Shown piece after piece: positions 1-6,003 of a DNA stretch of 8,157 nt. Where the stretch lies: the NCBI RefSeq assembly GCF_000716335.1, contig NZ_KL591015.1, positions 1 through 8,157 of the forward strand, read 5' to 3'. The translations under genes were made by a program, and so were the position numbers. Below the pieces are notes generated by a model. The model saw only the letters and a list, made by a program, of their open reading frames with translations. It was not told the origin of the DNA and ran no database searches. The DNA is from Streptomyces sp. NRRL S-118 (GTDB lineage: Bacteria > Actinomycetota > Actinomycetes > Streptomycetales > Streptomycetaceae). How positions within the stretch are numbered: position 1 is the stretch's first letter; each line of letters starts with the position of its first letter.

Positions 1-1
1 C

Positions 2-1003
2 GCGCCCCCCGCCCCGGCACCCGCCCCCGCCCCGGCTCCTGCGCCGCAGCCCATGCACGCCGCGCCGACCATGGCCGCGCCGATGCACGCGCCGGTCGCC
101 CCGACCCCGCCGCCCGCGCCGTCCCCCTACGGACAGCCGCCGCAGCAGCCGCAGTTCGGCCAGGTTCCCGGACAGACCCCGCCGTACGGCCAGGTCCCCG
201 GGCAGACCCCGCCGTACGGCCAGCCCGCTCCGGCCCCGTCCCCCTACGGGCAGCCTGCCCCGTCCCCGTACGGCCAGCAGCCGCCCGTCGGCATGCCACC
301 GGGCGCCCCGCACGGCATGCCCCAGGGTGTCCCGCAGGGCGGGGCCGGCCTGCAGGCCGCGCTCCAGCCGTACCGGGAGACCGCCACCGGCCAGCGGTGG
401 ACCCCGCAGAACCAGCAGCTCATGCGGGTCGACCTCGCCATGGGCGGAAGCCCCGTCCTCGCCCGCCAGGGCAGCATGGTCATGTACCAGGGCAAGGTCG
501 ACTTCAGCTACAAGGGCGCCGGCTTCACCGGCCGCATCGTGGGCAACGCGACCGGCCAGGAGATGCAGCTCATGCGCTGCACCGGCCGCGGCCAGGTCTT
601 CCTCGCCGAGAACGGCGCCCATCTGCACCCCATCGAGCTCCAGGGCGACGGCATCTGCGTCTCGGCGGAGAACGTCCTCGCGTTCGACGAGACGCTCCAG
701 TACGAGGTGCGCCGCATCGAGGGTCACGGCATCCCCGGCGGTGCGCTGTTCACGATGCAGTTCACCGGCACCGGCACGGTCGTGGTCAAGACGAACGGCG
801 TCCCGGTCGTCCTGCCCGTCACACCGACCACCTTCGCGGACTGCAACGCCGTCGTGGCCTGGTCGGCCGCGTCCCAGGTGATCCTCTCCAGCCAGGTCCG
901 GCTGCGCCGCAACGCGTACCCGGGACACAGCGGGGAGACCGTGAACCTCCAGTTCCGCGGCGCCCCCGGGAACTTCATCGTCGTCCAGCCGTACGAGGTC
1001 TGA
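2..1003 (+). CDS. AIM24-family protein with Pro/Gln-rich N-terminal region (5' end cut by window)
   Basis: The reading frame is open from base 2 with no stop, so the gene starts left of the window; the ATG at 53 is only the first in-frame Met seen. Counting from that Met, residues 1-97 are low-complexity, rich in P, A, Q, G and Y, with five PYGQ units. Residues ~98-316 form one AIM24 domain (PF01987). Its blocks are shared with the next two genes: VLARQGSMV (136-144), LMRCTGRG (173-180), ENVLAFD (206-212), FTGTGTVVV (237-245), AVVAW (266-270) and the terminal VVQPYEV. AIM24 proteins are beta-rich and named after a yeast mitochondrial protein; their bacterial role is not established. The Ala-Pro run before residue 1 looks like an interdomain linker, so another domain may lie upstream (a TerD domain is one guess, not testable here). 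It is the first visible gene of a three-gene operon. Confidence 0.85.
   Translation, partial: APPAPAPAPAPAPAPQPMHAAPTMAAPMHAPVAPTPPPAPSPYGQPPQQPQFGQVPGQTPPYGQVPGQTPPYGQPAPAPSPYGQPAPSPYGQQPPVGMPPGAPHGMPQGVPQGGAGLQAALQPYRETATGQRWTPQNQQLMRVDLAMGGSPVLARQGSMVMYQGKVDFSYKGAGFTGRIVGNATGQEMQLMRCTGRGQVFLAENGAHLHPIELQGDGICVSAENVLAFDETLQYEVRRIEGHGIPGGALFTMQFTGTGTVVVKTNGVPVVLPVTPTTFADCNAVVAWSAASQVILSSQVRLRRNAYPGHSGETVNLQFRGAPGNFIVVQPYEV
158..217 (+). repeat. Two tandem 30-bp repeats in the linker-coding region
   Basis: Bases 158-187 and 188-217 are adjacent 30-bp units differing at two positions. Each encodes a 10-residue GQ-V-PGQ-TPPY unit in the proline-rich N-terminal region. Further PYGQ-coding units follow to about 280 in less regular form. 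This looks like in-frame slippage or unequal-crossover expansion of a disordered linker, so copy number may vary between strains. Confidence 0.85.
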
Positions 1004-1016
1004 GGGAGCCCGGACA

Positions 1017-1697
1017 ATGAACCAGCAGCTCGCGGGCTTCGCCCCGACCCCCGTCTCGGCCCGGATGGAGAACCACGGCCGCCACATGCTCAAGGTGGCC
1101 ATGGCCTCCGGCCAGGACCTGTACGCGCGCACCGGCTCGATGGTGTCGTACGAGGGCTTCATCCAGTACGAGCCCAACCCGCCCGCCGTCCGCCAGATCG
1201 CCTCCCAGTGGATGACCGGCGAAGGCGCGCCCGTCATGAAGTGCACGGGCGACGGCCTGCTCTACCTCGCCGACTACGGCGCCGACGTCGTCGTGATCAA
1301 CCTCAACAACGACGCCATCTCCGTCAACGGCACCAATGTGCTGGCCTTCGACGCCCATCTCCAGTGGGGCGCGGAACGGGTCAAGGGCCTGGCCAAGTTC
1401 GCCGGCCAGGGCCTGTGGAACGTGCAGATCGCGGGCACCGGCTGGGTCGCGCTGACCTCGCGCGGCACCCCCGTCGTCGTCGACTGCGGCCGCGGCGAGG
1501 ACGAGACGTACGTCGATCCCGACGCCCTCGTCGCCTGGTCGCCGACGCTCAAGGTGAAGGGCAAGCGCAGCTTCAAGGCCTCCTCCCTGATCGGGCGGGG
1601 CAGCGGAGAGGCGTACCAGATGGCCTTCTCCGGACAGGGCATCGTCGTCGTACAGCCGAGCGAGGACAGCACCGACCGCCTGCGGATCCGGGGCTGA
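1017..1697 (+). CDS. AIM24-family protein, second tandem copy
   Basis: This 226-residue protein is essentially a single AIM24 domain with a short N-terminal lead and no signal peptide or membrane segment, so it is probably cytosolic. It shares ordered signatures with its neighbours: LYARTGSMVSYEG (35-47), VMKCTGDG (73-80), TNVLAFD (106-112), IAGTGWVAL (138-146), ALVAW (170-174), FSGQG (204-208) and VVQPSED (211-217). A ribosome binding site GGGAG at 1004-1008 lies 8 nt before the ATG, and the gap from the previous stop is 13 bp, which points to co-transcription. The three copies differ considerably outside the signature blocks, so they are old paralogues rather than recent duplicates. The biochemical function is unknown. 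Family assignment is firm; function is not. Confidence 0.88.
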   Translation: MNQQLAGFAPTPVSARMENHGRHMLKVAMASGQDLYARTGSMVSYEGFIQYEPNPPAVRQIASQWMTGEGAPVMKCTGDGLLYLADYGADVVVINLNNDAISVNGTNVLAFDAHLQWGAERVKGLAKFAGQGLWNVQIAGTGWVALTSRGTPVVVDCGRGEDETYVDPDALVAWSPTLKVKGKRSFKASSLIGRGSGEAYQMAFSGQGIVVVQPSEDSTDRLRIRG

Positions 1698-1716
1698 GGG
1701 GGAGCGAGAACACACC

Positions 1717-2472
1717 ATGCAGAGCCCGCTTTTCAGCCACACCGAACAGCAGAGCCAGGAGCGGTACGTCGTCCAGAACCCGCAGCTGCTGCGGGTGGCG
1801 CTCACCGGACACGACGACGTCCTCGCCCGCAAGGGCGCCATGGTCGCGTACCAGGGGCTGATCGACTTCGACGGCGAGTACCAGAACCGGACCCAGGAGC
1901 GCGCCCGCGCCAACACCGGCGAGGGACTGGACCTGATGCGCTGCTCCGGGCAGGGCACCGTCTACTTCGCCAACCTGGCGCAGTACATCCACGTCGTGGA
2001 GGTCGACCAGGACGGCATGACCGTGGACAGCGCCTATGTGCTGGCGCTCGACTCCACGCTGCACACCGAGGTCATCGCCGTGGACAGCCAGTACGGCATC
2101 TCCGGCTCCGGCAAGTACCAGCTGAACATCTCCGGCCGCGGCAAGGTCGCCCTGATGACCTCCGGCCAGCCGCTGATGATGCACGTCACGCCCGACAAGT
2201 ACGTCAACGTCGACTCGGACGCGATCGTCGCCTGGTCGTCGTCGCTGCGCGTCCAGATGCAGGCGCAGACCCACTCCTCGAACGTGCGCCGCCGCCGCGG
2301 CAGCACCGGCGAGGGCTGGGAGCTCAGCTTCCTCGGGCAGGGCTTCGCGCTGGTGCAGCCCAGCGAGGTCATGCCGCCGCAGAACGCCCAGATCGGTCAG
2401 GGCGTCGGCGCGCAGTTCGGCGTCGGCCAGCACGGCGCGCACGCGCAGAACCAGAACAACGCCTGGAACTGA
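1717..2472 (+). CDS. AIM24-family protein, third tandem copy with Gln/Gly-rich tail
   Basis: This 251-residue AIM24-domain protein closes the operon. Signature blocks are VLARKGAMVAYQG (35-47), LMRCSGQG (73-80), AYVLALD (106-112), ISGRGKVAL (138-146), AIVAW (169-173), FLGQG (205-209) and LVQPSEV (212-218). Differences from its siblings are a basic RRRR run at 191-194 just before the last strand block, and a C-terminal tail (219-251) rich in Q, G, A and N that is probably disordered. The start is the ATG 19 bp after the previous stop; GGAG at 1701-1704 gives a rather long 12-nt spacing. No signal peptide is seen. The hairpin at 2498-2527 lies 25 bp after the stop. The three products could assemble together, since AIM24 domains are compact beta structures, but that is inference. 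Confidence 0.88.
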   Translation: MQSPLFSHTEQQSQERYVVQNPQLLRVALTGHDDVLARKGAMVAYQGLIDFDGEYQNRTQERARANTGEGLDLMRCSGQGTVYFANLAQYIHVVEVDQDGMTVDSAYVLALDSTLHTEVIAVDSQYGISGSGKYQLNISGRGKVALMTSGQPLMMHVTPDKYVNVDSDAIVAWSSSLRVQMQAQTHSSNVRRRRGSTGEGWELSFLGQGFALVQPSEVMPPQNAQIGQGVGAQFGVGQHGAHAQNQNNAWN

Positions 2473-2497
2473 GCCCCCGGGGGCGACGGGCATACGG

Positions 2498-2527
2498 GAG
2501 GGGCGGCCGCCATGGCGACCGCCCCTC
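2498..2527. terminator. Bidirectional hairpin terminator between convergent genes
   Basis: A 30-bp near-perfect palindrome: outer arms GAGGGGCGG (2498-2506) and CCGCCCCTC (2519-2527), one C/A mismatch, then further pairing around a CATG centre. It lies between the AIM24 operon and the oppositely directed NUDIX gene, so it could stop transcription from both sides. There is no clear T-tract, as is common in Streptomyces. The rest of the 117-bp gap holds a 12-bp palindrome right after the AIM24 stop (2473-2484) and another, GCGGCGCGCCGC, at 2577-2588 just beyond the NUDIX stop. Confidence 0.8.
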
Positions 2528-2589
2528 ACCCGTTCCTCGCGCCGCCCGGCAGAGACGCGAGTCGCCTCGCAGCGACGCGGCGCGCCGCC

Positions 2590-3120
2590 TCACAGGGAGG
2601 CGCGGGCCGCCTCCACCAGCCGTACGACCGAGGTGTCGGCGACGGCCGCCACCTCGTCGTACGGGAACCAGCGCAGGTCCAGCGACTCGTCGCTGATCGC
2701 CTCCACCGCGTCCGGGGGCGCGACCGCCACGTACTGCACATCCAGGTGCCAGTTGCAGGGCGCGGGGATCGGGTGCCGGTCCAGCCGCGCGGGGCCGCCC
2801 GGCAGCAGCGTCAGCCCCGGGATCCCGGACTCCTCCGTGGCCTCCCGCAGCGCCGCCGCGGCGACCGTCGGGTCTCCCGGCTCGCAGTGCCCGCCCATCT
2901 GCAGCCACATGCCCAGCTTCCTGTGCAGGGTCAGCAGGGCGCGGCCGCGCCCGGCGTCGACCACCAGCGCGCTCGCCGTGAGGTGCCCGGCCTCGCAGGC
3001 CTTCCACATCCCGTCCGGGTGGGCCGCCAGGTGATCCAGATAGACCTGGCGCAGCCGCGCCTGGTCCCCGGACCCCTCGTACGCCTTCAGGACCAGGACG
3101 GCGTCATCGTGCAGGGTCAC
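2590..3120 (-). CDS. NUDIX hydrolase
   Basis: A 176-residue NUDIX-fold pyrophosphohydrolase. The NUDIX box spans residues 76-100, starting GGHCEPGD and ending REATEESGI; the REATEE acidic residues (92-97) would bind the divalent metal. The spacing between the first acidic position (D83) and REATEE is one residue longer than in MutT, a variant I believe is common in actinobacterial members. The segment HPIPAPCNWHLDVQY (116-130) is a conserved-looking strand after the box. The substrate cannot be read from the sequence; nucleoside-diphosphate derivatives are the family norm. I chose the GTG at 3120-3118 because it overlaps the stop of the upstream metalloprotease gene as GTGA and gives a normal family length; the frame runs open to 3366 but its upstream translation is Arg/Pro/Gly-rich shadow. 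Translation is probably coupled to the metalloprotease gene. Confidence 0.9.
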   Translation of the reverse strand: MTLHDDAVLVLKAYEGSGDQARLRQVYLDHLAAHPDGMWKACEAGHLTASALVVDAGRGRALLTLHRKLGMWLQMGGHCEPGDPTVAAAALREATEESGIPGLTLLPGGPARLDRHPIPAPCNWHLDVQYVAVAPPDAVEAISDESLDLRWFPYDEVAAVADTSVVRLVEAARASL

Positions 3121-4565
3121 TTGTCGGAGTCGTCCTCGTCGTCGGTGCGCGGGGCGTCGCCGCGGGTGCCGTCGCCGCCCGGCCGGTCCTGGTGGGTGCC
3201 GCCGGCGGCCTCGCCCAGCATCTTGTCGAGCTCCGAGAAGTCCAGGTGCTCCCGGTGCACGAAACCGTCCGGGTCGTCCAGGTCGGACGCCGTCGGCAGC
3301 ATGTCGGGGTGCTGCCACAGGTCGTCGCGCCCGTCGACACCCCGCGCGTCGGTCAGCGACGCCCACAGCCGCGCGGCGTCACGCAGCCGGCGCGGGCGCA
3401 GCTCCAGGCCGATCAGCGTGGCGAAGGTCTGCTCGGCGGGACCGCCCGAGGCGCGCCGCCGCCGCAGGGTCTCCCGCAGCGCCGCGGCCGAGGTCAGCCG
3501 GGACTTGGCGGCCTCGTGCACCACCGCGTCCACCCAGCCCTCCACCAGCGCCAGAGCCGTCTCCAGACGGGCCAGAGCGGCCTTCTGCTCGGCCGTGTCC
3601 TCCGGCTGGAACATGCCCTGCTGCAGCGCTTCCTGCAACTGCTCCGGGTTGGACGGGTCCAGACCGCTGACAGCGTCCTCCAGCTTGGAGGTGTCGACCT
3701 TGATCCCTCGCGCGTACCCCTCGACCGCGCCGAACAGGTGCGAGCGCAGCCACGGCACGTGGGCGAAGAGCCGCTGGTGAGCGGCCTCGCGCAGGGCCAG
3801 GTACAGCCGTACCTCGTCCTTCGGCACGCCCAGGTCCTTGCCGAACACTTCCACGTTCAGCGGCAGCAGCGCGGCCTTGCCGGCCGGGCCCAGCGGCAGG
3901 CCGACGTCGGTGGAGCCGACCACCTCGCCCGCCAGCACGCCGACGGCCTGGCCGATCTGCTGGCCGAACATGGCGCCGCCCATGGAGCGCATCATGCCGA
4001 TCAGCGGGCCGGCCATGGCCTGCATCTCCTCGGGGAGCACATCGCCCATGGCGGCGCCGACGCGCTCGGCGACCGGGTCGACGAGCTGCTGCCACGCGGG
4101 GAGCGTCGCCTCGACCCACTCGGCGCGGCTCCACGCCACGGCCGTGTTCGCACCGGACGGCAGGGACGTCACGCCGTCCAGCCACAGGTCCGCCAGCCGT
4201 ACGGCCTCCTCGACCGCGGCCCGCTCGGCCGGGCCCACGCTGGAGTCCTTGGTGCCGTCCGCGGTGCCCTGGGCGACCGTCTGGCGCGCGATCTGCTTGG
4301 CCATGTCCCAATTGACCGGGCCGCCCTCGTAGCTCAGCATCTGGCCGAGCTGCTGGAACGCGGCTCCCAGGTCGGTGGGGTTCAGCGAGCCGAACATCGC
4401 GGCGAAGGGGTTGTCCGCGCCGCCCTGTCCGCCGCCCGGCAGCCCGGGGAACCCGAAGGGGTTGCCCGCCCCCTTGCCACCTTCGGAGGGCTGCTTCTTC
4501 CTGCCCTCGTCGCCGTCCTCCGGCTCCTCCGGCGGAACGCCGAATCCGAATGGGGTGTCACTCAC
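3117..4565 (-). CDS. Zincin-like 'zinc-dependent metalloprotease' (DUF2342 / F420-associated family)
   Basis: A 482-residue protein. Residues 1-55 are acidic and Gly/Pro-rich, with NPFGF and NPFA motifs; the conserved region starts near 60 (GSLNPTDLGAAFQQLGQM). Other landmarks are GGPVNWDMAK (81-90), a Met/Gly-rich stretch (171-213), REAAHQRLFAHVPWL (259-273), LRETLRRRRASGGPAEQTF (363-381) and a highly acidic tail (475-480). These match the actinobacterial family annotated as zinc-dependent metalloprotease or putative hydrolase. There is no HExxH: the nearest matches are REAAH (259-263) and HEAAK (350-354). Protease activity is therefore an annotation-level claim. No signal peptide is seen. 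I chose the GTG at 4565 because GAGGA (4575-4571) lies 5 nt upstream; the ATG at 4640 would add an unconvincing Arg-rich 25-residue lead. The stop overlaps the NUDIX start by 4 bases. Confidence 0.85.
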   Translation of the reverse strand: MSDTPFGFGVPPEEPEDGDEGRKKQPSEGGKGAGNPFGFPGLPGGGQGGADNPFAAMFGSLNPTDLGAAFQQLGQMLSYEGGPVNWDMAKQIARQTVAQGTADGTKDSSVGPAERAAVEEAVRLADLWLDGVTSLPSGANTAVAWSRAEWVEATLPAWQQLVDPVAERVGAAMGDVLPEEMQAMAGPLIGMMRSMGGAMFGQQIGQAVGVLAGEVVGSTDVGLPLGPAGKAALLPLNVEVFGKDLGVPKDEVRLYLALREAAHQRLFAHVPWLRSHLFGAVEGYARGIKVDTSKLEDAVSGLDPSNPEQLQEALQQGMFQPEDTAEQKAALARLETALALVEGWVDAVVHEAAKSRLTSAAALRETLRRRRASGGPAEQTFATLIGLELRPRRLRDAARLWASLTDARGVDGRDDLWQHPDMLPTASDLDDPDGFVHREHLDFSELDKMLGEAAGGTHQDRPGGDGTRGDAPRTDDEDDSDK

Positions 4566-4586
4566 GGGTTTCCTCGGCTCGTAGGG

Positions 4587-4608
4587 CCGCCGGCTTTCCT
4601 GCCGGCGG
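4587..4608 (-). promoter_or_regulatory. Leader hairpin upstream of metalloprotease gene
   Basis: Perfect 8-bp inverted repeat CCGCCGGC / GCCGGCGG with a 6-nt loop (TTTCCT on the plus strand), 21 bp upstream of the GTG start. If transcription starts upstream of it, as the -10 candidate near 4630 implies, this would be a stable hairpin in the 5' leader, leaving the GAGGA site free. Its role is not known. Confidence 0.6.
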
Positions 4609-4638
4609 CGGCTGCCCGACAACACCACCAGCGTAGAC

Positions 4639-4651
4639 ATCCGGGCCGGAT
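4639..4651. promoter_or_regulatory. ATCCGG-G-CCGGAT inverted repeat, possible operator
   Basis: Perfect 6-bp arms (4639-4644 and 4646-4651) around a single central base, immediately upstream, on the minus strand, of the -10 candidate at 4635-4630. A dimeric repressor site is possible by position and symmetry only; I do not recognise the motif. Confidence 0.4.
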
Positions 4652-4704
4652 ATGGGCTCGGTGCTCCGCTGACACGTGCGCTGCGGCAGGATGGACGCCA
4701 CCTG

Positions 4705-4731
4705 GTACGTACGCGTCATTCACGTACGTAC
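4705..4731. promoter_or_regulatory. GTACGTACG / CGTACGTAC inverted repeat, possible operator
   Basis: Perfect 9-bp arms at 4705-4713 and 4723-4731 with a 9-nt spacer. Each arm contains the self-palindromic 8-mer GTACGTAC, so the site is both a direct and an inverted repeat with a 19-bp period, close to two helical turns. It lies 26 bp before the SDR-like start, a natural position for an operator overlapping a promoter. The binding protein is unknown. Confidence 0.5.
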
Positions 4732-4756
4732 TGAACACAACCGCTGGAGACGCCTG

Positions 4757-5866
4757 GTGAGTTCCCCAGATCCGCAGGTTCGCGCAGCGCGAAACCATGC
4801 AGCCCCGTCCGCAGGCCGCCGCCCCGTCGTCGCGGTCACCGGTGCCGCGTCCGGCGTCGGCGACCTGCTGATCCGGCGCCTCGTCGCGTCCGAGGAGATC
4901 AAGCAGGTCATCGCCATCGACGAGCGCCGCGGCGACGTCCCGGAGGCGCACTGGCACATCCTGGACGTACGGGACCCGGCCATCGCCGAGAAGCTGCGCG
5001 GCGCGGACGTGGTGGTGCACCTCGCGCTCGATCTCGACCTGGAGACCGACGCGGCCGCCCGTACGGCGTACAACGTCCGCGGCACCCAGACCGTGCTGAC
5101 GGCGGCCGCCGCCGCGGGCGTCCACCGGGTGGTGCTGTGCACGTCGGCCATGGTCTACGGCGCGCTGCCGGACAACGACATCCCGCTCTCGGAGGACGCC
5201 GAGCTGCGGGCCACCGCCGAGGCCACCGGTGTGGGTGACCTGCTGGAGATCGAACGCCTCGCACGCCGGGCGCCCCGCGCGCACCCCGGCCTGAACGTGA
5301 CGGTGGTGCGCCCCGCCATCCTGGTCGGTGGTACGGACACGGCGCTGACCCGCTACTTCGAGTCGCCGCGGCTGCTGGTGGTGGCCGGATCGCATCCGAC
5401 GTGGCAGTTCTGCCACGTCGAGGACCTGGTCCGCGCGCTGGAGTACGCGGCGCTCGAGAAGGTCGAGGGCGAGTTCGCCGTCGGCTGCGACGGGTGGCTC
5501 GAGCAGGAGGAGGTCGAGGAGCTCAGCGGCATCCGGCGCATGGAGCTGCCCTCGGCGGTGGCCCTCGGGGCGGCGGCCCGGCTGCACCGGATCGGCCTCA
5601 CCCCGTCGCCGGCCGGTGACCTCGCGTACACGATGCATCCGTGGGTGGTCAGCGTGGGGCGGCTGCACGACGCGGGGTGGCGGCCGCAGTGGACCAACGA
5701 GGAGGTCCTCGCCGCGCTGCTGGAGGAGGTCCAGGGCCGCCACACGGTCGCCGGTCGCCGCCTGGGCCGCAAGGACGCCACCGCGGCGGGCGCGGCGGGC
5801 GCGACGGTCGCCCTCCTGGGCACGGCGGCGCTGGTACGGAGGGCCCGCAGGCGCCGCGGGCTGTAG
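4757..5866 (+). CDS. Atypical SDR / NAD-dependent epimerase-like protein with C-terminal hydrophobic segment
   Basis: A 369-residue protein with an N-terminal Rossmann fold. The dinucleotide-binding loop is VTGAASGVG (27-35), followed by VIAIDERRGD (51-60), ILDVRD (68-73), DVVVHLAL (84-91), NVRGT (106-110), TSAMVYG (129-135) and VRPAILVGG (184-192). The overall pattern is extended-SDR/epimerase, but the catalytic YxxxK is missing: the expected position reads VGDLLEIERLARR (159-171). NAD(P) binding is likely; classical SDR catalysis is doubtful. The C-terminus has a 20-residue Ala/Gly/Leu/Val-rich stretch (341-360) followed by RRARRRR, compatible with a weak tail anchor with the enzyme domain in the cytoplasm. 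The GTG start at 4757 has GGAG at 4746-4749, 7 nt upstream; the in-frame ATG at 4676 would run through the promoter-like inverted repeat and is rejected. Confidence 0.85.
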   Translation: MSSPDPQVRAARNHAAPSAGRRPVVAVTGAASGVGDLLIRRLVASEEIKQVIAIDERRGDVPEAHWHILDVRDPAIAEKLRGADVVVHLALDLDLETDAAARTAYNVRGTQTVLTAAAAAGVHRVVLCTSAMVYGALPDNDIPLSEDAELRATAEATGVGDLLEIERLARRAPRAHPGLNVTVVRPAILVGGTDTALTRYFESPRLLVVAGSHPTWQFCHVEDLVRALEYAALEKVEGEFAVGCDGWLEQEEVEELSGIRRMELPSAVALGAAARLHRIGLTPSPAGDLAYTMHPWVVSVGRLHDAGWRPQWTNEEVLAALLEEVQGRHTVAGRRLGRKDATAAGAAGATVALLGTAALVRRARRRRGL

Positions 5867-5885
5867 CGCCCGGCACCGGGGGACC

Positions 5886-5929
5886 GCCGGGCCAGGGCCG
5901 CCTTGTGGCCCGGCCTCCCTGTAGGAGGC
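5886..5929 (+). terminator. Double hairpin terminator after SDR-like gene
   Basis: Two consecutive hairpins start 20 bp after the stop. The first has perfect 9-bp arms GCCGGGCCA (5886-5894) and TGGCCCGGC (5906-5914) around an 11-nt loop. The second has 6-bp arms GCCTCC (5913-5918) and GGAGGC (5924-5929) around a 5-nt loop; the two share bases 5913-5914. There is no T-tract, but the strength and position suggest transcript termination or 3'-end protection. Confidence 0.7.
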
Positions 5930-5979
5930 TCCAACGCGCGCGGGGGCGGGCCGGGCGAAAGCGCTATTCCGCGATGTCA

Positions 5980-5993
5980 GTGCCGTACGGCAC
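5980..5993. promoter_or_regulatory. 14-bp perfect palindrome at the moaE start
   Basis: GTGCCGTACGGCAC is a perfect palindrome ending 10 bp before the chosen moaE ATG at 6004. It lies between two upstream in-frame ATGs (5974 and 5995). CACGAT (5991-5996) resembles a -10 box and sits 7 nt before 6004, which would suit a leaderless transcript, but I see no good -35. The site may be an operator or chance symmetry. Confidence 0.35.
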
Positions 5994-6003
5994 GATGGAC
6001 TGC

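Larger units (their letters stand above)
4566..4756. promoter_or_regulatory. Divergent intergenic control region
   Basis: This 191-bp gap separates the minus-strand metalloprotease gene from the plus-strand SDR-like gene and must hold both promoters unless transcription enters from outside. It contains three inverted repeats, listed separately. A TAnnnT-type -10 candidate for the minus strand is TACGCT (complement of 4630-4635), but no convincing -35 lies at the right distance. I could not identify a plus-strand promoter with confidence. GGAG at 4746-4749 is the ribosome binding site of the SDR-like gene. Confidence 0.6.

Noticed and set aside
975..2529. Long minus-strand ORFs opposite the AIM24 genes
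   Set aside because: They span several plus-strand genes, stops and ribosome binding sites, and show only Val/Gly/Asp/His-rich shadow composition.
3504..3518. HEAAK as an HExxH zinc site in the metalloprotease
   Set aside because: The second histidine is missing and the surrounding sequence does not look like the conserved core, so it is probably chance.
2512..3780. Long plus-strand ORF antisense to the NUDIX and metalloprotease genes
   Set aside because: Low-complexity Arg/Ser/Ala translation with no family signature; it is a shadow caused by high GC over two well-supported minus-strand genes.
4566..4640. Upstream ATG start for the metalloprotease
   Set aside because: It would add 25 Arg/Pro-rich residues read through a hairpin; the GTG at 4565 has a good GAGGA ribosome binding site.
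3192..4760. 522-codon plus-strand ORF antisense to the metalloprotease gene
   Set aside because: The translation is Arg/Gln/Leu/His-rich without domains, and it runs through the divergent promoter region; the opposite strand encodes a recognisable family.
5641..6003. N-terminal extension of MoaE from an ATG at 5641
   Set aside because: It overlaps the end of the SDR-like gene and its terminator in another frame; MoaE homologues are about 150 residues.
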